Shown: positions 35,601 to 49,518, counted from the first letter of the stretch. The stretch is 64,000 nucleotides of DNA from Cardinalis cardinalis (GCA_014549065.1 JACDOX010000043.1:5124955-5188954), one strand, 5' to 3'. Translations and numbers: made by a program. The notes: generated by a model not told the origin, from the sequence alone.

Positions 35601-35841
35601 GCATGCTACAGATTTCCACATTTGAACATTTTTTATGCACAGTTAACTCAGAAATTCTTAGGCTTACCTCAATGCTAGGAATTCATAGCTATATCTCCTT
35701 AGGAATTTTACCTCAAGTTAGTAATGAATACAGTCCACGAAAATTCCATTTAGAAATTGCTTTGTAGGAAGTTTTATGTTATCTGTATAATTTGATCATG
35801 GTATATCTCTAGAACAGTCAATTTCTTCTCTGATGTGGATA
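32656..35841. other. Unassigned AT-rich sequence
   Basis: No gene or interspersed repeat recognised. The 123-codon frame at 33110-33481 has no domain that I know and is probably chance. Confidence 0.45.
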
Positions 35842-35930
35842 AATTGTGTTTGAAACACAATTAGCTTTCAAGTTACGGTATGTAACAATATGTTGGTAAC
35901 TTGAAAGCTAATTGTGTTTCAAACACAATT
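35842..35930. repeat. Perfect 35-bp inverted repeat, 19-nt spacer
   Basis: Arm 1 (35842-35876) and arm 2 (35896-35930) are exact reverse complements over 35 bp. Each arm also contains a smaller near-palindrome (ttgtgttt-g-aaacacaa). This forms a long hairpin or cruciform. There is no flanking target-site duplication, which argues against a MITE. Confidence 0.96.
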
Positions 35931-35932
35931 AT

Positions 35933-35978
35933 AAATTATAATATCACACATATTTAAATTATAATATCACACATATTT
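35933..35978 (+). repeat. 23-bp tandem duplication
   Basis: Two identical copies of aaattataatatcacacattt-like sequence (exact unit at 35933-35955 and 35956-35978), immediately after the inverted repeat. Confidence 0.95.
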
Positions 35979-38900
35979 AGTTTCCATTTTTTTCACTCAC
36001 AGGTGTTCCAAATGCTTTATAAGATCTTGATTTTGCTTTAGAGAAGGCAGTCCAAAAGAACCAATTATATTACCCCACAAATTTAAAGTAGTCAGGTTTT
36101 AAACCAAGTCTTAGATTTCAGGTGGATAAAAAGGGCACGGCTTTCTGACGGCTGTGAGGGAGATACTTAATTAAATTCCCCTGGCCAGTCTGAGCCTTAT
36201 ACTGAGTTAGAGATTAATACACAATTTTAATTGGAGAAAGGCCACTATTCCAAAGCAAACTTTTGATTGAAAGGTATTTCAGTGGACTTTTAAATTCAAA
36301 ATGTGATCCCATTAATAGATTTCCTAGAGAACACTTCTTTAGACCTACTCCTTTAGACATAGAGTCACCTATATGAAAACAAAAAGTAAGACTCAAGAGT
36401 TAACTAATGCATACTTATATTAAATTATGCTGTTTCACAGCAGTATTTGTTTAAATAAATTATTACAGCCAAATTATATAATCAACTGCAGCACATGCAG
36501 TGCATGCAGCAGGCTTAAATCCATGCTATTTGATGCGTGATTTAACATCAGTGAATAAATTGTCAGAATCAAGCTACAAATTAAACTACTCTCTTTAGTA
36601 ACCTTTTTCAAGCTGCATGAGGTTCAAGAGTTACAGACTGTCCATTTCTTAAACAAGCAATAACATCCTCATGCTTTTCATTCCAGCAGTGAAAGGAGGG
36701 AAATTGATAGTTCCATCTGCTCAGTCGAGGGTAGGGTACATAAAAATCTAACTGTTGCTGCAGTTTCTCAGACCACTGTAAATGTACCGCTCTACTGATG
36801 AATAGTATTTTCTTTCACTTCCAAACTTCACATTAACTACATAATGAAGGAAAGGTAAATGTCAATAGCTCTCACCTGCATGACAGTTGAAATGCCCTCC
36901 TATGTCAACATAAGGCTTTGATCATTTTCAGACTGCGTTACCTGTCACGTTTAATAACAGCTGGTCAGGCAGCAAGAGCTGCCATGTGCTGAATTTGGCA
37001 CTGCCGTATCAGCAATTTATCCTAACGTCTTAGTAAGTGTAGGACACAAGGGAGGCCTGTTCCAAAACCAAATTTCCAAATGGCTTCCACAATAGATTCC
37101 TTTCCGCAAATATTAAAAATTGAAAAATTGAAAACTTGCTCTGAAGAGGACAGAACTGGGGCCATAGCATTGCCTCTGTCATCCTAGATTCTTCCTCTGC
37201 TTAAAATGTAAAAAATAAAAAATAAAAATAAAAGAGATATGAGTTATGGCATCATAACCACCTATTTTGCATACTTTTTAACTGAAAATCCCTTCGTGTC
37301 TAAGCAGTAAAGAGCTTTTACTCTAAGCATCTTCAACAAAACTTCCATAAGGTATTTCCTTTTAAAAAAGCCAACAAAATCAGACTGATTTATTTAATTT
37401 GTTTTCCCCTTGAATAACCAGCATAAAAATGGTGTTCTGATGACAAAATATAAGACCTCATCTAAATTGTGGAATCACTTCAAATCCTAGATGTTTCCCT
37501 CACTGCTTTCCATTCTTCTTTATGACATCAATCTCTCTGGCCATTCACAGATCTTTGAACACAGAAGTGTTATATTTTAAAAATATAAGCTTCAACAGCA
37601 TGAAAAAAATATTGTAAATATAGGCATATGTACAGAAGTTTCTGCTGTTGAGTACCAATAAAATCCACACTCCTTGTGTCTACTTCTAAAATTTTCTGCA
37701 GCTCTTAAAACACAGATTTACTGCTTGAGCTCCAAGTCTCCCAGAGCATGGGCGGTCACAGAGTAGCACATTTCTGGCACTACATACAGGCATAAAGAGT
37801 GGCTGTAACTCAACATGTGGGCAGGAAAATTTCTTAAGAATGTTTTCACCTGAGAATCTGGCAATTAAGAGCTAATGTGCAATTTCTCACAAACAATAAA
37901 TAAATGTGCTTACAAGTATAATCTATTTTACACCCATTGCAGCCATTTCATATAATAGCATTACAAATTTATTTTTTGTAGGGATTCATTATTAAAAAAA
38001 AAATTATTAAAAAATCCCCATGTACTGTGGGGAGAGGAGGAGGAGGAGGAGGAATTTGATGGTTTACCATTTGGATAGGTGTGAGAGATAAAAATGTACA
38101 AAATCTGGATAAAATTTGTAGTGCCATATTGCAGGGCTCAAGGTAGACAAATAGCTAATCTCAGTCCATACAAGCACTCCATGTATTGACAAAATTTTCA
38201 CCTATTCTGAAACTGACATTATACAAACTCTGTCACATAACTAAAAATATTATCCTTTTACAAAATTTAAGACCTCTCTAGCAACAGTATGCAAGCTTTC
38301 AAAAATTAATCTCTTAGAAAATCTTATGTATCCATTTATGTACAGTTAAAATATTGAGGCACAGTTCTCTAAAAAATTACATAGCAAGAGAAATTATTCC
38401 ATATTTTTTTCCAGGAGATGAATGACAGCAAATAGCCATAGCTCCAGAAATCCTGAGCTTATAAAGTAATTTTTATTATTTATATTTTTCTTTCCATACA
38501 TTTACACTGTTTATTTCATATGTATGTTCCAGTAAGAAATCCTGACTTTCAAACACTTTTCCTCACTCTTCTGCTTATCAAATGCTGACACTAGGTCATG
38601 TATCTTACCTTTTCCGATTTCACTGAAGACAGAGATTCCTACATTCTCTTCTGTACTTTGAAAAATTTGCACTCTTTAGTGCTTCATGAAGAGAGAGAAA
38701 TGGTTATAAATACAGTTTCTTGTATGAGTCTTCCACTGCTCCTGTTTACTAACCTAGCCAGCAACTTAAAGTCACTACACAATCATGCTACTGGGCAGCC
38801 CTGTACCCTCTAGGAACCTACTTAAGAACAAGCGCCTTCAAATACATCTGCTGCTACTGCTGTGATTTCCACAATTTCAGGTTATCACACCTCTAAAGAA

Positions 38901-39625
38901 AGCATACTTACAGTGATATTCTGAGTTCCTTGGTGATGTTATCAATGGACTTTTCCACCCAAAACAATAGATTCTTGCATTAGAAATAGATTTTGATTTT
39001 ACTAATGCTGGACATCCATGATAGATTGTTGTAAGGGAAGAACACCACAACAGAATTTTGATGAGAGTTCTGTGAGCATTTTATTACATATAATTCTAAC
39101 ACCCAAATTTTCACCCAAGTTGTAACCCCAAACTTTTCACCTTCACACCAACAAAGGTAAACTGAGCATTTCCTTCCCTTCATAATTTCCCCTCCCTTCT
39201 GTAACATGAGTGTTTATTTTAAAGCTAAAGAAAGAGCTACTAGGGGCAGGGGACCATGTGCTGTCAGGAATGGAAAAAGACAGAAGGGAGAGCTAATGCT
39301 TGAAGAAGTTGCCGGTATCCTTGACGCACACCCTGAAGTGTACAGCATTGTATTGAAAATAAGAGTTTCTTAGCAAACTGTTGTTCACTACAGGATGATT
39401 CAAGAGTTGCTATACTGCTGTACCAGCTTTCTTTTATTTTCCCTGGTTCTTGTTCCTGGAAGCAAGGAGAGAATATTGAACACTGAAACAACCACAGCAA
39501 TTTTTGTAGCTTTTATTTCTGTAGGTTTTTCAGACTGAAAAAGATCCAAAGACTGTGATGCAAATTCTCCGTGTAAAGCAACAGTTTTCTTTTTGTTTCA
39601 TCAATTGTCTTCAAACTATGGTCAT
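35979..39625. other. Unassigned sequence including a possible conserved non-coding block
   Basis: No gene or interspersed repeat. About 36590-37090 is less AT-biased and contains a cluster of motif-like words: ctttgatc (TCF/LEF type) at about 36916, tgacagttga (TALE-homeodomain type) at about 36882, and cacgt/cagctg (E-box type) at about 36946-36963. Such density is suggestive only. A-rich repeats lie at 37209-37232 and (GGA)n at 38032-38053. Confidence 0.35.
38032..38053 (+). repeat. (GGA)n microsatellite
   Basis: Roughly seven GGA/AGG units. Confidence 0.9.
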
Positions 39626-40126
39626 GTAAAACCCCACCTGCAGTGCTGCATCCAGCTCTGGGGTCCCCACAGGAAGGTCCTCTGCCTGCTGGAGCAAGTC
39701 CAGAGGAAGGACACAAAGATGATCAAGGGGTAGAGCACCTCCATACAAGGAATGCCTGAGAGAATTAGGGTTGTTCAGAGTGCAGAAGAGAAAGCTTTGG
39801 AGCAGCATAGTTGCCACCTTCCAGTACCTGAAGGGAACCAAGAAGGAAGATGGAGAGAGACTTCTTACAAAGGCAGCAACAGGACAAGGGGGGTGGTTTT
39901 AACCTGAAACATGGTAGATTTAGAGTAGATATAAGAAGGAATACTTTTCTTGTGAGGCTGGTGAGGCACTAGAACACAGCATGCAGAGAAGGTGTGAATG
40001 CCCCATCCACAGGTCAAGGCCAGACTGAATGGAGTTTTGAGCCCTGTTCTAGTGGCAGTTGTTCTGGCTAATGGCAGGAGGTTGAAACTGGATGATACTT
40101 AAGGTTCTTTCCAAACAATTTGATGA
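39626..40126 (+). mobile_element. CR1 LINE 3' end, diverged
   Basis: About 500 bp. It begins 'accccacctgcagtgctgcatccagctctggggtccccacaggaagg' (39630-39676) and continues with 'gagcaagtccagaggaaggacacaaagatgatcaagggg' (39692-39730). 'ttccagtacctgaagggaa' is at 39819, 'gtagatttagagtagatataagaagg' at about 39913, and the 3' end is 'gaaactggatgatacttaaggttctttccaa' (40084-40114). Stops and small deletions are present. It is the only interspersed repeat I recognise between 29 and 60.6 kb. Confidence 0.92.
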
Positions 40127-41409
40127 AAATATTGTCAGTGTGTCATTAACAAATCTGTGATGCCTAGCTGAGAGAAAGTTTTACTTATGTCTCTGCTCTC
40201 ACACCACCAATTTAAAATTTAACTTCCACCAACATTATCTCTTTCTTATTGCCACATAGATGAGGCTGGTAGGGGAAAATGTAATATTGTGTGGACAGCA
40301 TTTATACATGGTTGTCTCTTCTGTATCTTCTTTTAGTAATTGCATGCTGTCCCACCACATTGAGACTGTTCTTGACTGAAAGCCAGCATGCAAGATCTCA
40401 TTATAGGTAAAGCATAATGAAAAAGCTAGAAAAACCAAAGCTAAGTGTGAAAGGGACACCATCGTTATATCCTAAGGTATCATGTATCATAAGGTACCTT
40501 ACCAGAGCCATGGCAAAATTAATAAATTGATTTTAAACATATTTCAAATTGCACTCTACCAAGCTCTGAGGATTCTTTCGCAAAGCTTCAAACAATATTA
40601 CTAAGCCAATAGATATTTTCCTTGAGAGAATAGTTTTGTTCCAGGGGAAAGAATATCATTCAACTCTGTGAAAGTAGTACTTTGGTCTACTTAACCATAT
40701 GATACTTAACTGCACTTTTTTTTTTTTCCATAGTGATTCAGTGAGGCATAAATTCCACTATATTAATTCTTTCAGTTTATGCATCACAGCAAGTTTGCAA
40801 TGTTTTGATAGAGAGGATAATATTCTTTCCCAAACTCACTACTCTTACTGTGGTTTGTCTATTACATCTCTATTCATTGATTTAACCCTAGAACAACATA
40901 GTGGAATTATTTTTTTTAGTTACTTTGCATTTACCATTTAGAGAGATTATTCATAGAGAAACACAGCCAGAAGAGACATTAAAATTTAAAACAGAATCAC
41001 AAAGAGAAACTCAGAGAGTAGAAGGAATTGTTATGCATTGAGGAACAGAAAAAGAACATATGATTAACTACAGAAAAAAATGAACAGAGACCTAGTACTT
41101 GTGAACACTGAGGGGAAGAAGGGAAATGATTAGGGTACAAACATCCAATAAGTAAATACTTCCTAATTTGCATCCGGTTTTATCTTGATTACTCAGATGG
41201 GTGATGAAGTCCATTGGGCAGCAACTCAACAACTTAGGACATTATGGTCAGCACAAGCTAATTAATTTGTATATATTTCATTCAAATTAGACATTAATTG
41301 AGGGGGGAAAAAAGCTTTTCTTTCATGTTTCTATATGCAAGCAATTTTCTACAAATATAAAATCCTATAGCTAAAGAAAGCAAGTGAAGGCTTGAGGCAT
41401 ACCCAGCCA
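40127..41409. other. Unassigned AT-rich sequence
   Basis: No gene or repeat recognised. A T-run lies at about 40718-40729. Confidence 0.45.
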
Positions 41410-41457
41410 CAATTGAACTTGCAATTGAACTCACAATTGAGCTTGCAATTGAAACAA
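41410..41457 (+). repeat. Four 12-bp units, each starting CAATTG
   Basis: CAATTG occurs at 41410, 41422, 41434 and 41446 at an exact 12-bp period. Unit tails are aacttg, aactca, agcttg and aaacaa. The hexamer is palindromic, so the array is symmetric on both strands. Confidence 0.95.
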
Positions 41458-44400
41458 CCAAAACACGGCTTTCCCAAGGAATTATGCAAGCCACATTGAT
41501 GCAGCAGATGAGACTGATTATATTGCTATGACAATATGTGAGATTTAGAGATTCCAATCTCTACCTCTGCTGCTGGTAAGTCATACAAGAGCAGAGTGAT
41601 GTGAATTACTTAATGTAGAAAAAGCCCAGGAATTAAAGAATTATAATGTACACTTTCATTAGGAAATCAGAAAAAAGGCTGGAATTTCCTATGTCCAAAA
41701 TAAATTTAGTGAAAACTGTAGGCGGCTCTTAAGAATTTCACATGATTAACTATTGGAAAGCAATGTTGTAAGACAACAGTGTTTAGCTAAACTTGGTAGA
41801 CAAAGTAATTGAAATAAATTACAGAATTTTAATTGTTTCAATTTCTGTTCATCCACAGAGGAATCTCAAACTGCTTACTTGTAGTTGAGTAGATCACATC
41901 TGTTGTCTGTTATTTTAACTACTTTAATTAAATCTTTGTACCGAATTGCAGATGAAGAGGAAGACACAATCATGAAAATAGCAGATGCTTGTAAAATAGC
42001 AACAGTTCTGATCAGACTTCTGATGCATTCCTGATTAAGAAAATGTAAATGGTTAACTGGGACTGCTTCACGACACACAGCACTGTGCAATGAAAGAAAC
42101 CAGAGTGTAGTTTGGAAAACATGCATCACTTCTGATAGAGATATTTATGGCTTCTATAATGAGGCTCAAAAATTTTAAAGTGTTCCAATTATTTTTTTAT
42201 TTGCTACTATTATGTACCAGTCTAGGTAGTAACATAGTAATTTTTATTTGATCAAGATAAAATGCAAAAAGAATATAAAAGACTGCTATTTTTATATATA
42301 TTTTATGAACTGAGATTTTTCACTCTGAAGTGACCCCAAAGGCACAGGATGGAAAAGAGCTATAAAAGTAGTTACACGGATAAGTGACAGGTATCTTTGT
42401 TGTCTCTCCTTTATATAAGTTTCCTTTTCCTAAGATGCAATTGAAGATGCAAGAAAGCAAAAAATGCTGTATAACAGAGAGAGATGCCAGAACAGCCTGC
42501 AAAGCAACGTGGATTAAGGTCTGGGTACTGCTATAAAACCATGCTGGTTTTTGTGATCACACATCTCCTCTCACAGGTTTTCTAACAGAAAACCTCACAT
42601 TCTCCAAAAATATTATTTTTCAATGCTTTACCTAATCTCATCTTCCAATGTAGTTTCTTGTTTTTCTTTTTTAAAACAACCCCTTCCTGTAACAGAGGAG
42701 CTGCTGTTTCAAAAGAGGAACAGAGAAATCCTAATTTGCTCTCTCAAGAGAAGATAATTAAGTAAGAATATTTGCTCTGAGACAATTGTTTTATTTTGAA
42801 AAGAGTGTAGCAAAACCATTGAGATTTGATCTTCTACTCTCTGAATTGTGACACTGGGCTGGTTTCTCGTGAAGAGAATAATGAGTGAAAATTATTTCTA
42901 GAGAAATTTTCAAAGGCATCAAGAAAAAATCTAGCATCTTATCTCTGAAGCAAAGATAGCAAAAACAAGCCAGAAGTAGATACTTGTAAATATACAACAA
43001 TTTAATCTAAATTTTTCCTCACTATCTGTCTAAATTTCCCTTCCCATCCTAATTCATTTGTTTTTACTTTATTATTCAGATACTGTTGTTACTAAGCAAA
43101 ATCTAGGTTTTGACACGAGCCATGCTATTCGGATATCGATCCCTGGTAAAAAAAAATCAATGATACACAATGTTCTGCTCCAGAAAGAGATGAAAGTTTG
43201 CAATTAATTTCCACTAGTTATGAAGAACATGCAGAGAAAAGGATGTAGATAAGAGTGTCATAGCCTTTGTCTAAGTTTCAAATTATGTAGGTAGAGATCT
43301 GTAGTTCATTTACCTAATGGAGGAATTGGACATGATTGTCTTTCAGTATTTTCAGATGTTCACTTACGTTTTGAAATCTATTTTCTCAAGACATGGCAAT
43401 TTAAAATGCATAAAAAGCATAACATGTATAATAAAAAATAACCCCCATCTTATACAAAATTTGGTGATTTTTTTCAGTTCTTTAGCCAAAAATATTATGT
43501 ATGCTAATTAGTTTTTTAAAATCATCCTGCAATGAGTTGTAGTTTGTACTTGTCTTATTTTTACTTAAGATCATGCAAATTACCTGCTTTTCTTTCATAC
43601 CAAATTAAGTGTTTCTTTGATATTGTGGCACTAGCTTTTTCAGATGAGCCCTAATTTTCTTAACTCTGTTTTTTTTTATTATATTATATTATTACAGCAA
43701 AATGTCCAGGTGAGTTGTTGTGTTATTCTAATCTGTAATATCTGACAGAAGAGCTAACAGAATTTTGCTTAATTTGTACATAGTAACAGACTAATTATTT
43801 TGGACATTGCACCATTGCCTTCATTACTTTCTGGGTCTTAAATAGGAAAGGAAGATGCATGGTCTAACATCCTAACAGAGACCTAGAAAATGCTCCAAAA
43901 AAGCAGATGGGACCATGAAAAATCTATAAGCATGTGTCAAAAGCATAGGTGAAAGCTAACAGCTGGGAACCCAAAGCAAGAGAAAAGCTTAGAAGTTATA
44001 CCAGAGAATGCCTTGTTTTCAGGAGGGCCACAAATCACAGTGGAAATCCATCAGATTCAAAGGCTTCCATTGTGTTATATACTTATAAAGAAAAGGTGAG
44101 ATGATAAGTAATTTAGTCTCTAGGCAAGTTATCCTGACTTAAAAAAAAAAAAAAAGGCAGGGATGGGGGAGGGGGAATGAGAGCAGAACACAGCAGCAGA
44201 AAAAAAAAACAGATAGATTTGAAAAATCAAAATCAGACCATTTTCTAGAATGCATGATCTGAGATATAAGTACTAGCCCTAGAGCAAGTTTGAACCTCCT
44301 TTATTTTTTCCAGCTTTGTACTAACAGGGCAGAGGCAGTAAATCACAGCCTTTTGGAGGTTTCAAAATAAAAATTCATCTTTGTTAGGACTGTCAGAAAG

Positions 44401-47400
44401 TGAGGGACTTGTTGGTTCTATATGGTTCTATCAGGGAAGAGCTGGGTAATTTCTAGTTATTTTGCATATTTAAATGTGAAAATTGCAAACAGCAGAAGTG
44501 GAACATGGAAGGAAACACTGCAAAATTTGTTTCCTTTGTCCCCTCTCTTTACAGAGACATGAAACAAACACCTAATAGGCCTCATTTGGTCTTTTAAGAA
44601 CATTTTAGATCTATCTGCAAATATTCAGCTGCAACTGACCAAAAATTTCTGTTTCTGTTGACTGTATTGACAATCTGTTGATTGTCTGTTTCTCAAACTG
44701 TATTGAATCATAGAATCAAAGGCTACAATGAAAAGCAGAAATTCTCCAGATCTTTAACATATTCTTTCCTTTCTGTAGATGAGTTTTGGTCCAAATTATA
44801 ATAAAGTTTTAAAAGGAGAGAGAAAGAAAATAAACAGACAAAACTGAAATTCCCAGTGCTGAAAGAAATAGGTGAGAATCTGAAGATTTAACCAGCCCTT
44901 TCATGGATAATATTAACTTTTTCAGCCTCAAGCCACAAGATGCATCTGCTGAGGGGCTACAGATTATGCAGTTTCACTGTTCATATGCAGTTTGCAGTGT
45001 TCCTGCTGGGCTCCTGTGTAAGGTAACAGGCTTCAATTTCAGCAAGAGAAGCCTCATATTTCATAGAAAGGCAAGTTTGATATTACTCTCTTCAGAACTA
45101 GATTTGATTTTTTAATGGAACTTCTTATTCATTTACGGAAATCTGATCCTGTTCTTTCTTCATTAAGGGCCTCCTAATGCACATACACAGCATATGCTTT
45201 CTGCCTTTCTAGGCTCTATATTTATGTGTACAGACACATATGCATAGATAGGTAAAAGACAAGATATACTGCCTGTGTCACAAGGGAAAAACTGTACAGC
45301 ATTAAGAAAAAAAATCTCATTTTTTACATACAGTCACAGCTGTTTCTGAAGGCATTGCTGAAGAAACAAAATAGAAAATGCAAATCTCCAATAGCAAGAC
45401 CACCATCTAGGAGTTGAAGGGCAGTCTTAATTGTGGAATATACTGCTCTTGTCAACCTACTCAAGTTTTAGTACTACTCAGCTGTTCATTGCTTTTACTT
45501 CTTCATGTCTCCTTTTGCTGTCAGTGGCCAAAGAGCAGTAATCCTTGCCAAGGAATTATCTGTTTTGACATAATAACTAGAATGAAGCCAGTTCCATTTT
45601 CAACAAAAACATCTAACAAATTGTTCTGCCATTACTACAGTATTTTTTCCTCTAAAAACGTTTTCCATGTGACTGCTACTTACCATTCTTTAGTACTCTA
45701 CTGATCTATCATACTCCCAAAATTTTAAAATTTTAGATTTCCATTGAAAATATTTCATATTTCTATTATAAATATCTCAAGGCCCTTGTCATGCAGGAGA
45801 ACCTGAAGATGCAATATCCATTGTACTCTGATAGATGCATAGATATTGACAATAACTATCTGCAATTTAAGAAGACAAGTGAAAGACAAATAAGAACAGA
45901 ATTTACATTAAAAAAAGGAATTACGCAATATGGCATTTCCATCCATATAGAGTGTGCATCAGTTACATGCTCATTCTCCTATATCCCTCACTCTGTCAGC
46001 ATCAGTCAGCCTTCTTCTCCTAGGCACCGTTTCAAAATTTAGTCTCAAAGAGGGAATCAAAAGATGCAGTGTTTGCAAACTGAAGAGCCAGAAAGACTAT
46101 CTTCCTATTTAAAGAGAGAAGAGCATCTAGAAACTCAGTCATAGATTAGAAATATACTGTAATAAGTAAGTGGGAAGCAAAAGTAGGGAGATCAATAAAT
46201 CTTTAATATGACTTTGTTTTAATTACATTATCCACCATGTTCTTTCCTTTCCTTTACTCCTCCCAGACCACTAGCTGTCCTCAGTGTGAAGTGCAATGTA
46301 TAAAGTCCTAATTTTTATTGTCTTTACTCCTAATTATCCAATTCCAACACTCAGTAATCTACCCATGTTTTCCTTTTCCAACCTTTTACATCTATTTCGT
46401 TTAAGTTTATGCTCTTTAGGTTAAGCATATTTCCTTTATAGTCATAGAGTGAGATCTTCAGGGGTTTTTAATGTTATTTTCACCACTGTAGTAAAGTATT
46501 CCAAAGGTCGGAGCAGTTTCCATCAAACAGTAAAAACTGGGCTGGAAAAAAAGGGCTGGATCTGGTGTCAGATTTGGGATAATTACTCTGAGTAAAACAC
46601 AAAAGTAGGTGTAATTCTGATGCAAATGGTTGACACCTCCCAGTCCTTCCCATGAAAGGGGGCCTGAACCATACACTGTGCCTCTGCAAGACAGCCTGAA
46701 ATCAAGCACTGGGTGGGAGAATTGGGAGCATAAATGCCTTGCTGAGAAGATGTAACCTCCCAGCAGACAATCATTGTTGCAGATAGGAAGAATTGGGACA
46801 AGGGATGCCAATGACACAAATGTTCAAGAACTCCAAAAAATAGAGACCTAGGTGTAATTCAGGGGTTTGCTAGCATAACTGAGCTATAAAACTCTCTGTC
46901 AGACCCACCCAAACCATTAAGGGATTTTTTTCCTGTTGATGTAATCTGGACTAAATAAATACCACTGTCCCACAGATTATTATTTAAGTCTGCATAATAG
47001 TGGATGACATTTGAGTTACAGATTAGGATTTTTATGTCTGTTAGCACATGAGTGGGAGTATTTTCATGTTCCAAGATGCTGCAGTTATGTCTCAACATTG
47101 GAAGTACTGCCCAGGACCTAGATAAGGAGGTAAGACTTCCTCCATAAAGGCTGGAACTTAATTAGGAATATAAGCAGGAGCTGAGCTAGGAGAAGAGTCA
47201 AGAGAAGAAAAGAGATCTATGACAAAAACATATCTATTAATTAAAGAAATGCCAGAGCCAGAAGGAAAAAAAGTATGGAGGATAGATTTTGGGATCTATA
47301 CAGAACAGGGTAGCTGGAAACATTAGTCAGAACTTCCATGAAGAAAACTTCCACCACTGGAGAGAAGACAACTAAAATGAAGAAATCCAGAATGAGTAGG

Positions 47401-49518
47401 AAGAAATGAACATGTGCAATATCTTTGTCAGGAATAAACTAGTGTATTCCAGCTATAGTACCTTTCCTCTGTTTTCAAAATGTAATCCCACAACTAAAAG
47501 GATATTATGTGAATATAGTAAATGAACATAAAATAATTAATTTAATAGGATCCAAATCTAACTATTGTTTCTCAGACTGGACTCTCACAATAGGCATTAA
47601 TTACTAGCCCTCTAAAAGGAATGTTCAAATAAAAGGATGAAAGCTCTGCCAGGCATTTCTTACATAAGCTGCTGCTTTACATAAGGAAGCATGATGCCTA
47701 AAATGTCCATTTTGCCAGTCAACCAGTGACATTAAGGGAAAAATAGCACCACTGTATGAATTTCTATTTGCCCTTTAGCAATGTCCCACCTTTGCCTTTT
47801 CTATCCCTTGTTTCATTTGGAAAGATTGTATTACAGAGAGAGAGGTGGAAGAAGGCAAAGAATATGCAATATAATTGCTTCCCATTAATTTAGAATGGTT
47901 AGTCCAAGCAATCTCCCTCTAAGTATCCTTCTATCAGATAACAAATGGACCTAACCATTGGTGATGAGAGAAAAATCAATTTACTTGTAACTAATGCAAT
48001 TTTATTATGAAAAATACTTCTGGAGAACTGCAAGTTTGTCTGTTGACAAATTGCTTACTTAGAACTATTGACCTAAAGCAAGAATTTCTGTCTGACAGAA
48101 CTGTGCTGTGCCAGAAAAGGGGCTGGAACTGAACTTCTTTGCAATTCCTTCACACTCTCAGTGGAGAACTACATCACTCTATCTTTTGGTATTGAGTGTC
48201 TTACACTGATGTTGGCTAACTATTCTAGCTGGTGAGCAGAGGAGTGCAGTGCATTTGTCTGGGGTAGACAGGATGGCATTCCCTCTCCCTTCAGGAGGAG
48301 TGGCCCTTGTCTTCTCTGAGACTCATCATCTAAGGGGAAATGAACATAGGAACAAAAGAAGCGTGTAACTTCTCTTCACTCCCCCACATCACAAGCAAAG
48401 GTTGTGACAATCTAGCCCTAAGAACTTTGGATGAAAACATCTCAGTGAGTCAGCTGTTTGCAAATAGCTCTCTGCCCTTCTTTGCACTTTTCTATGCCTG
48501 CTTTGCATTTGCAAGATTTGCCACCACCGCCGCCATCACCTCCCCCCATCACAACTTCTGCATGCGGCTCAGAATCTTTCCTGCAACTTCTATTTGGAGA
48601 GCATTCCATTTTGAGGTCCACCATTTTTTGACCCCAGCGGTCAAAACTTTGCTTTTACAGCTTTGATCATAAAATATGAGCCACTTTGTCTATTAGTGAT
48701 CTGTAGTTTATCCCAAACCTATAATTGTTGAAAATATATTCTTTATATTTATGAATTCAAAAGTCTTGCACTTCTAGGCTTTTACAGGTAATAATAAATT
48801 AAAAGGCAGAAAAACTACCCTTAAAATTCTAATTTTGCTTCCTGCCCCCCACTCCTTTTCTTTTGTTGTTGTTGAAGCTGTTAAAATGCCACAGTTTAAG
48901 CAGACCCAGTTGCTAAATATATTCTCTTTCTTGGTTCATTTTCTTGCAATATAGCTACTTTCACATTTCACAAGGATTGACTCACTTCTGACACAATGTT
49001 CCAAGATAAAATCCCACACAGTGTGATATTCAGACTTCATTCTTGATACTAGCATGCTCATCACCTGAAAGTACTTATTTCCTTTAGCTGACCAAATATG
49101 CTCCAATATACTCCCAAAGAAATCTAATTATTACCATACTTTGTTGAAAAGTTATTTATTATAGATGGTGTACTAACTGTCAGTAAAGCTATGCTACTTT
49201 CATTGAAGATAGGCTGGAAGTCTGAATTTGAAAGTACCAATAAATATACTTCGTCATGCTTTTTGATAAAGAACAAATTATATGCACATATGCAAAGCTG
49301 TAGAAATAGTGTGTGGAAATACTTTGCCTTGCTTATGCAGTTATGAAAATAATATTAAGCCCTCCTGAAACACAGAAAAAATCAAGTTCACTGTTTTGTT
49401 ATAAAAATTATTAAAAAATATCTCATTCTATGGTTGATAAGTACTAACTAAAACTGCATTATTTACTAGAACTTTGTGGTGGGGAGGGAATGTAAATGGA
49501 GGAGGAAAACAAATTACA

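Noticed and set aside
44703..44720. 'gaatcatagaatcaaagg' as the start of a minus-strand CR1
   Set aside because: It resembles the reverse complement of a CR1 end, but no CR1 sequence follows, so the match is too short to call.
46458..46817. 119-codon minus-strand frame, one of three overlapping frames
   Set aside because: Overlapping frames in two phases on the same strand show only a local lack of stops. No recognised domain or splice context. An LTR origin for 46.5-47.2 kb was considered, but no TG...CA ends, TATA-R layout or duplication was found.
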